From Theristus sp. LFF4_11 (Eukaryota; Nematoda; Chromadorea; Monhysterida; Xyalidae), in contig JASANC010004932.1 in NCBI GenBank assembly GCA_030248135.1, forward strand, positions 1 through 64,000: DNA of 64,000 bases, given 5' to 3'. The notes under the pieces were generated by a model. It saw only the letters and a program-made list of their open reading frames with translations, had not been told where the DNA came from and did not search any database. A program made the translations under genes and the position numbers. Below, one piece after another: positions 45,497-55,661 of this stretch (positions within the stretch are counted from its first letter, which is position 1; each line of letters starts with the position of its first letter).

Positions 45497-48400
45497 TACG
45501 AATGCACACGCAAACGTTGCTATTGCTCACTCACACCACCGTTTTTTGGTTTCTTCGTTGCATTTGTGTAATTGATTCAATCAATTTTTTACTCATGATT
45601 ACTAACATGTACATTGTTATAATACAGCTTTGTTCAAAGCAATTCAAAGAAAACGACGTGTTTGTGTCTGGAAAAATTCAAATTTTCACGTGACAACTTT
45701 TTATGCGTTAACACATGATTGTTTCAGTTGAAACTTTTCTTTGATTTGAAATAGTTTTACCAGTATTCAGTATTGATGTCATGTATCAAATACAGTGGCG
45801 ACCAAAAGTTTGGAAACCCCCCTGCGTGCGACGATTCGCGACGGAAACCATTGGCTTTTTTTCGTGGAGCGCGTGCACGCAGGTCGAACGGACAGAGCAC
45901 TCGAACAGTTCAGACAGAGAGTTGGACTGGTTGAGCAGCGTTGATTTCAGCCGTACTATCGACAACGTATTTAAAAATGTATTTAAAATGTTGAAACAAT
46001 TTGAAGAGCTACATAGGAACTTTGAAATTCGGATTTTTCGTGGTCTACCACTTCGATTTCAAAATGCCTAGCTCTTGGCCAATGGCTTCCATCGCGAATC
46101 GTCGCACGCTGGGGTTTCCAAACTTTTGATCGTCACTGTTATCCCCTGCATATCGAGGGTTGTTTGACGTGACGGACGTCAAAATAAGCTTCTTTCAGAC
46201 TGACAGTACACTAATGTCCTAAATTAGGACTCGGAAAATGAATGAATAGAAGTACGAATTTCAAAACTGGCATGGATTCCGCGCGCATGAGAGGGGATTG
46301 ATATGCAATGCGGTGGTGTGGCTGCCGCTTTTCTGTGTATTAGAAAAAGGTTCGGTTATTAATCAAATTTTTCATAGAAAATATGTACGTTCATAAAATC
46401 CGGTGCTGACCAAAAATTATGATTGTCAAAACACTTTTTTTCGATTTTTTGCATTGTTTTGTGATTCGATCGATCGTAAAGTTGTCTGTGTAATAAACGT
46501 TTTTTCGCATAATCATTTACTAGTTTCACCGGCATGCACGTGATGTTGCGATGCAGATGATATGTCTGCACTGCATTCACAGAAAGAATAACAAAAAGAA
46601 TAAAATTTTTATGCAAGATTTTTTTAATTCCCACACGATACCCAAACTCTTGCACACGAGACGAGTCCAAACGGTGTTCGTTTTGTCGTTTATCGTGGAG
46701 GCAGGAGCAGAATACACCGAAAGATTACTGGCACTGTGATTAAAAGCACTAAATGATGTATCACCAATGACAATAAAGCTGTTTTTTAAAAACTGTTGAA
46801 TTATCGTTTCAAGAAGACCGGAGGCACAAAAGTTTCACGTCCTAAGGAAAAACCCCACAACCGAACCAAACCCGTAAAACGTCAGCACACGGCGAATGTC
46901 TACCGTGACCTAATTTTGAATTCCGTGAAGCATTTTCCTATCCCCTTGTGCAAACGTATTGAGTCTTGGAACCAAAATAAAAGATAATGCATACGTGTGG
47001 AAGATCAACAATACAAAGTTCGGCAAAGTTACAGTTGGAAAAGATGTTGGGTTTTGTAACGGACAGGACGACATAAATTTGAAAATTTAAAACTCTATAT
47101 AAAAAAGTGGAACTTTGCAGGACGTCCCGATAAGCGAGAGGAGGTCTTATAAAAAGAAGATTGGGTTCGTCGAAGATTGGGTAAGAAAAAGAAAAAATAA
47201 TTCGTCGTTCTTTTTCAGTAGAAATTTGTGTTTTCTGTCCAGGTCTTGACAGGGCGGGGGGGGGCTGTGTTTCAACTTTACCGTTTCAACTTTTCTTTCA
47301 AATTTTCTACTGCTCCACCGTCATTTTCCAATGTTGACCACGTCGTCGTCGTCGTGTTTCTGTTTTTCATTGCACATAAATTGTAATTTACTGTTCAACT
47401 CGTTTTCACTTTGTTTATTTCAAATTTTCAGTGCCATTGACCATAATAAACGCGACACCGACGTCTCTTCTGGGTCAATCTTTTCCAACAATGTCACACT
47501 GAACTCAAAATAAAGTCTTTGCACGTTTTTCAACACTTTTTCGGCTAAAACGTCAATATTTCAAGCCTGTTTGTTTTCCATTGTACTTTTTAAAACGCTT
47601 CCAATGGTTCCGCAGCAAATTTTAAGTAAAGAACACCTGTAACAAGTCTGACCTTTTTAGCGGGAGAGGGGGGGTAGACGTAATTCGTTTTTCGGCTTCC
47701 CGCTGAAGGACACTCCGCCCACTTTTAGAAGATCAGGTAAATGAGAGAGGTCCTATGCAAGACACTGCGGTAAAATGAATGAATGGAACAAACTGCGCTC
47801 CTCGATCAATCACTGACAATAGGCTTTTTCAACGTTTGTAGCAGGGTCAACTGCGTAGTTTTCATGATTGCATTCAATCTCAATTCCTTTCCATCTCCAA
47901 CCCCTCTTGCCATCGTGCACTTGCACCTCTTTTCCTGCAACATTACTGCAAGTTGAAAGTTACTGTCTATATATATGTACGTATCTTTACAGTAACAACA
48001 CGCTTAAAAATGTCAAAATACATTCCAAAGTTTATGAAATGCCAAAATGTGTTCCAATGTGCATGCCATGCCCAATCGTTTTCTAAACATGGCTGCAAAA
48101 GGTAAAAGCCAAGCTGTGTGTCATCAATCGACGTGAAATCAGTTACCATCGCCGTGACCGACCAGTGATGCACCCCGAATTTCGATATTGGTGTTTGGCA
48201 TGGCGTAAAGTTTGGAATGCATCTTAGAAGCATCTTTGAATGCATTATGCCAGTTTTTGCGTGAGTTGTTTGGCATTTTATTGAATTTGGTCAAGTTATT
48301 TTGAGTTGATGCATTTCGGATTTTTTCAGTCGATTGATCAAAATGCTGAGAAACGTTCAACGAATCTGACTGAGCCTACCAGCCGAGCACCGAATCCTAA

Positions 48401-48695
48401 TCGAAGCTGTGTTCTCAACTTCATCGACGACGTATATGTAGTTCACTTGTCTGCGCTCGCTCATCTCCAACACCATTTCCCAACATTCTGCGAGTGCCGG
48501 ATAAAAAAGTCTCACGCAAATGTTACACGTTTTACTTTTTACACGTTTAATTACGAGGTAGAAGATTTGCTGATGATATCTTTCTTTTGTCACGACGTCA
48601 ATACGCGTAACTGTGATCGCACATGTAACTCTGACCATGTAGCGTAACGTTTTGTGACGAAGTTTCTCAAAAATTGCCTCTTTCGAACAACTGTG
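45497..48695. other. Intergenic, repeats but no gene seen
   Basis: Apart from the Tc1-like element at 45,794-46,138 and a decayed end of the TTCTGCGACT element near 46,915-46,980, the stretch is AT-rich. Frames are short and conflicting, and no splice-bounded exon is convincing. Confidence 0.5.
45794..46138. mobile_element. Tc1/mariner-like MITE
   Basis: The left end CAGTGGCGACCAAAAGTTTG and the right end CAAACTTTTGATCGTCACTG are inverted repeats; the similarity extends inward through GGAAACCCC and GACGATTCGCGA. TA flanks both ends, as in Tc1/mariner target duplication. The interior is itself partly inverted and codes for nothing. Length is about 345 bp. Confidence 0.8.
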
Positions 48696-49686
48696 TTACG
48701 CTGAACGCCTATAAGTGTTTGTAAGTCGTTTTTGTCGCATTTTACGTTTTGCTTGCTCCACTTCGGACGGAATGTAAAGGTCGTCGGAACAGTGGTTCAC
48801 CCGATCTCGTAGCTGGTCATGCCAGATTTCCGCTCGTTTCGATCGCGGAATTTCATACATTTCATAGCACTGGCGAATTCTCATTTCAGTCAATATAACC
48901 GAGGCAGGCACTGAAATGAAGAGTGGTGAAAGCAATCGTGTACAAGCAAACGTGAAAAATACCGTTGTTAAGAATGCTTTTGACACGCTAATCTCGGCGC
49001 TAACTCAGAAAATCTGGCGTTTTAACGCGAAAAATCAGCAGTATTTTCTTACGGTAGTGAGCAGTTTTTGAAGATTGTTATACAGACCGGAAAACATCGG
49101 CCAATTTTTGGTCATATTTTGGCACAACTTCTTCCGCTCGAACAATGGTTGCCGCCAAAGGCCGATCTCTTCAAAACGTTCTGGCATTCGCAGAATGTCT
49201 TGACAGTCACGTTTGATCAATTGCTTTATTATCTCGGCGACTGTGGCATTCGGATCTAAAAAAACAGCCTAAAAATCTGAACAACTTGCTTAGTTTCTGG
49301 CGTGTCTACTGAGTGTCTACTGAGCAGCTTGCACAGATTCTTGCTCGGACTGCACAGGCATCAGAATTTTGGTTAAATCCACCCCTTTTTTTCAGGAAGG
49401 GATCTATCTGCCAGATTGAAAATCCGGATTGCTGTGCATGACGAAAAAACGCATGTTGTACAGCATATGCAACGTCATTTCGTTCTGACACATTCGAAAA
49501 GTCGACACATACCGATTTGCGCATCGTACGGCCCAAACTTGTAGTGGAATTTGTCAGCGACTGAAAATTCAAGAAATAGGGCAAGTAATAAGGCAAGAAT
49601 CTTTGTCAAGTTTTAAAATTCTAAAATCAAAACTAACCAGATGCTGGCAGCAGCAGCATTGATAGCGCAAACATCAGCAAAACCAT
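48696..49686 (-). CDS. Small secreted Cys-containing protein, paralogue A (159 aa)
   Basis: Four exons, 49686-49638, 49560-49513, 49255-49088 and 48910-48696 (TAA), all joined by phase-1 introns. Exon 1 is a signal peptide (MVLLMFALSMLLLPAS). Exon 2 gives ADKFHYKFGPYDAQIG. Exon 3 gives IKRDCQDILRMPERF and NWPMFS. Exon 4 gives EMRIRQCYEMYEIPRSKR and a basic C-terminus. The conserved cysteines fall in RDCQD, KLCQN, RQCYE and NHCSD, consistent with disulfides in a helical extracellular protein. I do not recognise the family. Its neighbour at 51,969-53,098 is a clear paralogue with the same exon plan. It may be a secreted or luminal product; no function is assigned. Confidence 0.7.
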
Positions 49687-50476
49687 TTTTGGTGATTCAG
49701 TTTCTGTAAAATTGTCTGAAATTGTAAGACCGTCTGAGTGTGTGCTTTTTTAAGTTTAATCAGTGTTTTGCAGTGTCACTGTTTGTATCAGTGATTGTGG
49801 AAAATCGTTGTTCGTGGACATTTGCAATGACAGAAGTTCAAACCTGCACAGAATGTTGTGTGTGAACCAGTAGAGTTTGCGCACGGCACAAGTCGCTTTG
49901 TATTTGTTTGCTGAAGCACAAAAACCAAGAACACTTTTTCTGGTCAAAAAATTTACTGTTTCTGTGTTGAACTAGAATACAATAACGTTGACCACAAAAA
50001 CAAGATCATTCGAGTTTTCCTGCACCTACCCACTGAACAGCGGGCGCATCGCCGACATTCGAAGGATTTTATTACAGCCAGAATAACTAAGGTAGCCAGC
50101 TAACTACGACATAATAGTCCGTGCCGACGGCCCGGGATGTGCGTGACGTGTTTCTTTTATTTACCAGCAAGCGTTCCCGTTGTTGTCACAGTGGGTTGGT
50201 CTCATTTTCTGTTCGGAGAAACTGGTCTCGTTTTATTTTATTTAAAGGACTAAACCGCTTTCTTTGAAACATGGCGGCCCTGTAACCGTTTTGAACCAGA
50301 GACAACAGAGCAATCAGTTTTTATTGTTTTGTTGAGCAACCTACAAACCACACATTCCTGTTGCAGAACGGCTCAAAGAAAGCTGTTTCCAATAGTCTTG
50401 ATCGAGTTGTTTCGTCCCTGATATTCATATGTTGAAAAATATCAAACTTGATAACAAACTATTATCATTTTTTTAA

Positions 50477-50662
50477 GTTCTGCGACTGAATGCGTGTGCA
50501 GACGTGGAAAGAAAACTAGTTTCAATCTTTATGTGGGAATTGAAAGTCACCTAAGGGACTCTGCCCTATAGGGGACTCGGATCATCCACTTTGCCAATTT
50601 TGAATTCCCGCGTCATCTATGAAACTGTTTACCTATCTATGCGCGCATTGAGTTGCGGGACC
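50477..50662. mobile_element. TTCTGCGACT TIR element, copy A
   Basis: The left end GTTCTGCGACTGAATGCGTG and the right end GCGCGCATTGAGTTGCGGGACC form imperfect terminal inverted repeats about 30 bp long (quoted in part). The interior contains TTTGAATTCCCGCGTCAT. The 186-bp element is closely matched by the copy at 51,733. Confidence 0.7.
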
Positions 50663-50759
50663 AAAATAAAAGATCATACGTAAATTTGAAATCTGCGTGT
50701 TTCTGAGAACCAAACTGACCGAAAAAACACTCCTTGAAAAATTATTCCGAGGACCCTTT

Positions 50760-51404
50760 TTACAGATTTCTCAGGTGGTAATCAACACACAAATTAAACC
50801 AATCAACGTACAGCTCGAAAAAGTTGACTAACTGCGTTGTCGATGTTGCATATGGCCAAAAAAAGTTTTCTGCTGTGCGTCTGGTGTGCGGAAACACTCT
50901 CACGGTCGTTTGACATATCAAATTTGATATCGATGTCAATTTTAATATTTTCTGTGTGCTAAAAGGAACAGCTGCTCCCGTTAGGTTACGTAGCAATCGC
51001 TAAATTCTTTTTTAGCTGAAGACACAAAGCAGACGAACTAGCGCAGTCAGTATGAAATTGAACTGAACACAATTCTATTCGTGTTGTAAATATTCGTGTC
51101 GGTCAAAACAAACGCATGGGGCGGTCAATTGTTATTTTATTCAACAGCAATATAAAAACGATTAAAAAAGTTAACGGGCACTTGTTGAGAACGATAAAAA
51201 ACGCAAACGAAAAACTCGTAGTCTGCTTATTATACACCTGCGAGCTGGGCAGACGTTGGTATTCAATAAATTCAAAAATTCCAAAGCGAGGGGGCGTTGG
51301 TTTGATGGCGTTGTCAATTTCAGCGCCAACTGGCGTGACATCATACGCCAATACCAATCCAATTGACGCTTCAAATCCGAACTCCTTCACTACATACAGT
51401 ATGG
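50760..51404 (-). CDS. Unidentified gene fragment, at least one splice-bounded exon
   Basis: The segment 51404-51238 has a good acceptor (TTATTCAG) and donor (CAG|GTGTAT) and is open over 55 codons with protein-like composition, including VVKEFGFEASIGLVLAYD and PTPPRFGIFEFIEYQ. Further down, 50,760-50,996 is open in more than one frame, with FFELYVDWFNL near a stop; I could not fix its frame or its join. I see no family motif. It could be a member of a lineage-specific receptor or secreted family, given its neighbours, but this is unsupported. Confidence 0.3.
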
Positions 51405-51732
51405 CTGAATAAATAAAGCAGTCCATCAAGGAGGGATCAGTCGCAGACTAGGAGTTGTCGTTTTCAAAAATACCAACATAATTCCCAATCATGTATGCAA
51501 AAGAGAAACAATGGGCAGAAAAGCACGAATAATCAGTTAGTTTAAAAAAACAAGTCGAATTTGGCACACAATTGGGTTTTCGAAACGGTTCTATCTTTCA
51601 TTCAAATTTCGCGCGCTTCTTGCACCCTGAAAAAAGCTGCCATGTTTACTCAACCATTCCGTACTATTGCGTCAAACAAGTTCTAATAAGCAGACTGCAT
51701 GTGAATTGCAATAGGTATTATCAATTTTTTAA

Positions 51733-51933
51733 GTTCTGCGACCGAATGCGTGTGCAGACATGGAAAGGAAACTAGTGACAATTCTAGACACTGTACAAAT
51801 CTTTATGTGACAATTCAAAGTTGCCTAAGTGACTCGGCCCTATGTAGGGAACTCGAATAACTTTACCAATTTTGAATTCCCGCGTCATGCATGAGACTGC
51901 TTACCCATCTATGCGCGCATTGAGTTGTGGGAC
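51733..51933. mobile_element. TTCTGCGACT TIR element, copy B
   Basis: It has the same ends and interior words as copy A at 50,477 (GTTCTGCGACCGAATGCGTG at the left, GCGCGCATTGAGTTGTGGGAC at the right, quoted in part). Length is about 201 bp. It lies directly downstream of the stop codon of secreted paralogue B. Confidence 0.7.
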
Positions 51934-51968
51934 AAAAATAAAAGATCATACATACACGCATTGTACCA

Positions 51969-53098
51969 CTATGGATTCGGATCATTTGAAGGCAGACAGA
52001 TCGTGCAGATCTTGATGTTGAAATCTGCATGACATTTCTTAATCAGAGCATGGAGCGTATTTCCAAATACGTCCCATCGTTTCTCGGGCGGCACTTCGTA
52101 CAACTCGTAGCAATAGCGCATGTTAATGATGCAATTGATTGTTGATTCTGATTGGTCTGTGGTGTGGAGAAGCAACGTGAAATGCGGTTAATGTTACAGG
52201 CAAAGCGAACACAAGCCGAGTTGTTGTTTGTCAAATACCCAAGAACAGCACCGAATTGCGGCAAGTTTGTCGTGACGCAAAGAGCTCGGCAATTCCGGCG
52301 GTACTGGGCGGCCGCACGGTCGAACACGCGGTCCTGAAGGGCACTCGGGGTGCGCAGGAAATCCTGGCAGTCCCGTTTTTGTATTTGAATTTTCAGCTCG
52401 CTCGCGTTCAAATGGGCATCTGAAAAAATCGTGTTTCTGAAGAATACGACATCACGTATAAACGTTCCAGACAATCTTTACTGAAAACTGCAAACCATTG
52501 CCAAACATTTTATAAAACAAAAGAACGGCTCATCTAGAGCGTTTAGAGCCGGTTTGTTTGCTAAAATGTTTAGAAATGGCTTTCTGTGTATAGTTTCCTC
52601 AGGGCTCAGACTATTTTCTCATTAGAAATGGACCAGGTACCAGAAATGCGTGACGTCGTTCTGGAGATTACTTTTTGCAGCCAACTAGAAAAAAACTCTC
52701 ATAACGCCCATCGAGTTTTTGTTGGCGCAATGCCTGACGACAACATTCGATCTCGCTTCGAAGTCACTCGATACCTCCCGAGTGCTCCACTCATTGAGTG
52801 CAATGCACTGCAGGACGAGAATATCGAGAAAAAAACTAAAAGCTGTTTCCACAAATAGTTCGCCTCTCTTTCTCTACGCATTCGACTGAAAACGGGCCAA
52901 AATCGACTGGTCTCACCCATTTGTGCGTCATACGGGCCAAATTCGTAGTTGAAGTGGTCGGCCGCCACTGAAATAAAAACACAAAAATACCGATGTGTGA
53001 GGTTCATTTTTCTTTGAAAGGAAGTCACCAGTACACCAATACACCTAACCAACTGGCGAGAGCACCATTAGGACACAGGCCAAGAAGATCTGCTTCAT
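51969..53098 (-). CDS. Small secreted Cys-containing protein, paralogue B (151 aa)
   Basis: Four exons, 53098-53050, 52967-52917, 52419-52252 and 52156-51969 (TAG). Exons 1 and 3 have exactly the same lengths as in paralogue A (49 and 168 nt), and all introns are phase 1. Signal peptide: MKQIFLACVLMVLSPV. Matching blocks: ADHFNYEFGPYDAQMG, IQKRDCQDFLRTPSAL, NLPQF and NMRYCYELYEVPPEKRW. The C-terminal tail differs and carries extra cysteines (KKCHADFNIKICTICLP). The pair arose by duplication and has since diver­ged across most positions while keeping the GPYDAQ, KRDCQD.LR and CYE.YE.P cores. The family is not recognised; it is expected to be secreted. Confidence 0.75.
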
Positions 53099-53144
53099 GT
53101 CGTTCAATATCATAATTTTTTCAACAGAAAGTTGATGACTTCGA

Positions 53145-53420
53145 ATGGATGAAGAAGCAGCAATACGAATGAAAGCCGAACTAAACAGGTACAATGTGTT
53201 CATGATGAGACGTTATTCCCCAGGTTTGCTTGAATTTACAGTATTCACCACTGCAATTTCTATTCTTGGATACAATCGCGCTCTTCCCACCAGACATCTG
53301 TGCGTTCGCAGCCGACGTCCTCTGGATCATCTTTATAGTTTTTTTCTGTGCTTCTTTTACCGGACTGCGATTTGTAAAAAAATTTGCGGGTTGTATTACG
53401 GTCGGTATTTTTTCATGATA
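53145..53420 (+). CDS. Possible membrane-protein exon pair, weak cyclic-nucleotide-gated-channel resemblance
   Basis: After an acceptor-like TTTACAG, the segment from about 53,248 encodes SPLQFLFLDTIALFPPDI followed by AFAADVLWIIFI. The spacing LQF..LD..A..P.DI..FA resembles the S2-S3 region of CNG channels (hydrophobic, Asp in the middle, Pro-x-Asp at the end). An upstream open stretch starts MDEEAAIRMKAELNRYN. No further channel exons (S4, pore, cyclic-nucleotide domain) were found before the repeats begin at 53,913, so this would be a fragment or a chance match. Confidence 0.25.
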
Positions 53421-53912
53421 GCACTCTCGTTGATCCAGAGATTTTTGTTTTGCTTTTTTTGTCGCACGAAATATCCTAGGTGTTTGTGTTGATGAATGTT
53501 TGGATTTTTAATTGATAAAACTGTGATTTATGAAATGCAAATGCAAAACCAAAATGAAACCAAAAATAAAAAAGTAAATTTTAATTTTAAAGGCGAATTT
53601 TTATTTTTTTCAGAAAAAAGAACAACCGACGGCGACGCGACGGTGCGGTGTTGCGCTCTGGCTGGACGCTCGAAAATGAATATTCGTTTGAAAACCAGTT
53701 GCTTTTTAAATTTTCTCTGTAAAATTCATGAGAAACAAAATTTTCAATCAAAAATCAAAAACACAACAACATTTTTTAGTTATCGTCGTTCGTTGCTGTC
53801 GTCGTCGTTTTTTTTCGGAAAATTTAAATGATTTTGTGCTTTTGGAAACAGCTGCTTTCAGATTTTCTGCCTCTTTGAACTGTTTACAATTGTACAGGCA
53901 ATTTGTTTCAGT
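53421..53912. other. AT-rich spacer, no gene seen
   Basis: Homopolymer A and T runs dominate. No exon-like segment or repeat boundary was found before the hAT-like element that follows. Confidence 0.4.
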
Positions 53913-54629
53913 TAGGGTTGTTAAAAAAAACAAAAATCGTCATTTTTGTTTTTTTTTGATTGAAAAAAAATTTCAAAAATCAAAGTTGTGCTAAATCAAT
54001 CAGGGAGTCCGAAGAACCACATATGATATGCAAGCGCCTCCCGAATGACTCCCGTATGGCGGAACTTTGCAGATTTTGTTTTGGTGACCTCAATTACCCC
54101 TTTTCCAAACCGTCACCATGCCTCTTCTTGTGTTTTGTGGTTTTTGACCTCCAAAACGTCACTAATTGTCCCCAGCTAAACTAATGCTAAAGTGAAGACA
54201 AACATACCGCCTTGAAATTCGATCAATTCTTCTGATGGTGTCGCGACGACACGACACGAAGCAGCAAGCAACCAGACAACGTAGCGCTTGCAAACGGAGC
54301 AGCGAGCACAATCGGACGCTCTGCGAGGCGAATCGTCACCTTATCTGCATCGGAAATGGCAGGCCAAGCTTTGGGACGCTCAAAAACTTCATCGCAGATG
54401 TTGTCGTAGCCTAAAATCAGTCGGTAAAACGGCCCAAAATCGACTGCTAAAGGTTTTACGAGGTATAATCAAAGAAAATTTTTGTTGAACTTTCGAAAAA
54501 TTTTGCCAAAATTGAGGTTTTCAGAGCATATTAGAGGAAAATTTTTCGAATTTTTTTTTAAATCGGCATTTTTGTTTTTTTTTAATCACTTTTTTGAAAA
54601 ATTTTTTTTATTTTTGTTTAACAACCCTA
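53913..54629. mobile_element. hAT-like non-autonomous element, TAGGGTTG family, copy 2
   Basis: It begins TAGGGTTGTTAAA and ends TTTAACAACCCTA, with a perfect 8-bp flanking duplication GTTTCAGT. Length is 717 bp. Subterminal runs of A and T pair between the two halves. No transposase frame was seen. Confidence 0.8.
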
Positions 54630-54685
54630 GTTTCAGTTTGAAATTGTGAACAGCAGTTTTCATGGCCAAATTTTTCACATTTGTC

Positions 54686-55203
54686 CATAGTTGTTCCAGA
54701 GCCGAGGGGTTGGGGTGGGGGGGGGGCGATATAGATAGCTGGAGCAAATTTTCCAGATAGATAGAGATAGATAGCTGGAAAATTTTTGGGGGGGGGGGGC
54801 ATGTGACTTTGTTGGGTGTTTTGTTTTGTTGTTTTGTTTGGGGGGTGTGGTTGTTGGGTGTTTTTTTGGGGGGGGGTGCGGTCAAAATTTTGAAATTTGA
54901 TAGATAGATAGCTAAAATGCCAAAAAGCTATAAAAACAGCAAAATAATGCTAAAAATACACTAAAAATCAAGAAAAACGTGTATTTTACCTAAAATTAGC
55001 AAAATTTTCAAGAATAACGAACAAAAATGGTCAATTTTGGTCAAAAATTGACTCATTTCATGTTTTCGAAGACAAAAATTTTCAGATAGATAGCTGGCTA
55101 AAATTTTTTTTGGATAGATAATAGCTGAGCCGAAAAAAACCTGTCTGATAGAGATAGATTCGAAAAAATTTTGTGGGGGGGGGCGGCCGGCAGAACAACT
55201 ATG
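54686..55203. mobile_element. hAT-like non-autonomous element, CATAGTTGTT family, copy 1
   Basis: It begins CATAGTTGTTCCAGAGCCG and ends AGAACAACTATG, with the 8-bp duplication CATTTGTC on both sides. The interior contains GATA tetranucleotide runs, G tracts and AGCTGGAAAATTTT. Length is 518 bp. Confidence 0.8.
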
Positions 55204-55311
55204 CATTTGTCACCATCGTCATCGTCGTCGTGTGTGTGTTGTCTCGTCCGTCGTCGTTCTTTTTTCTGAAAAAATATGCCCCCGCCTCGCCTCGCCTCGC
55301 GGGCGCGCCCC

Positions 55312-55401
55312 CATAGTTGTTCAAAAAAATTTTCGAATCTGTATATCGCCTCGCCCCCCCCCCAAACCCCCAGCTCAGCTCTGGTCTCTGGAACAATTAT
55401 G
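55312..55401 (-). mobile_element. CATAGTTGTT family, short deleted copy
   Basis: CATAGTTGTTCAAAAAAATT at one side and CTCTGGAACAATTATG at the other correspond to the right and left ends of the 518-bp copy, in inverted orientation and with nearly all of the interior missing. No clear flanking duplication was seen. Confidence 0.5.
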
Positions 55402-55661
55402 CCTCACCTCGCCCCCTCACCTCACCCCTCCCAACATAACAAAGTGCAGCACTATTTGACCACCAAGCTTTTATGAAATGACCCCAGAAGGAACGCAGTA
55501 GAAGAATGCAAGCTCCGCTAATAACCGGTGAATACAAATAATACCAACCCGAACCACCAACCGCCGGAAAGCGGAAGGAAACAGTCTGAGTGGTGCAATT
55601 GTGCGCAACACCGTGATAAATGGCATCGCCGCCATTGTTCAACAAAACACACGCAGACGCA

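Larger units (their letters stand above)
49687..51968. other. Spacer between the secreted paralogues
   Basis: It holds two TIR elements (50,477-50,662 and 51,733-51,933) and one or more unidentified minus-strand exons (see 50,760-51,404). The remainder is AT-rich with no supported gene. Confidence 0.5.
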
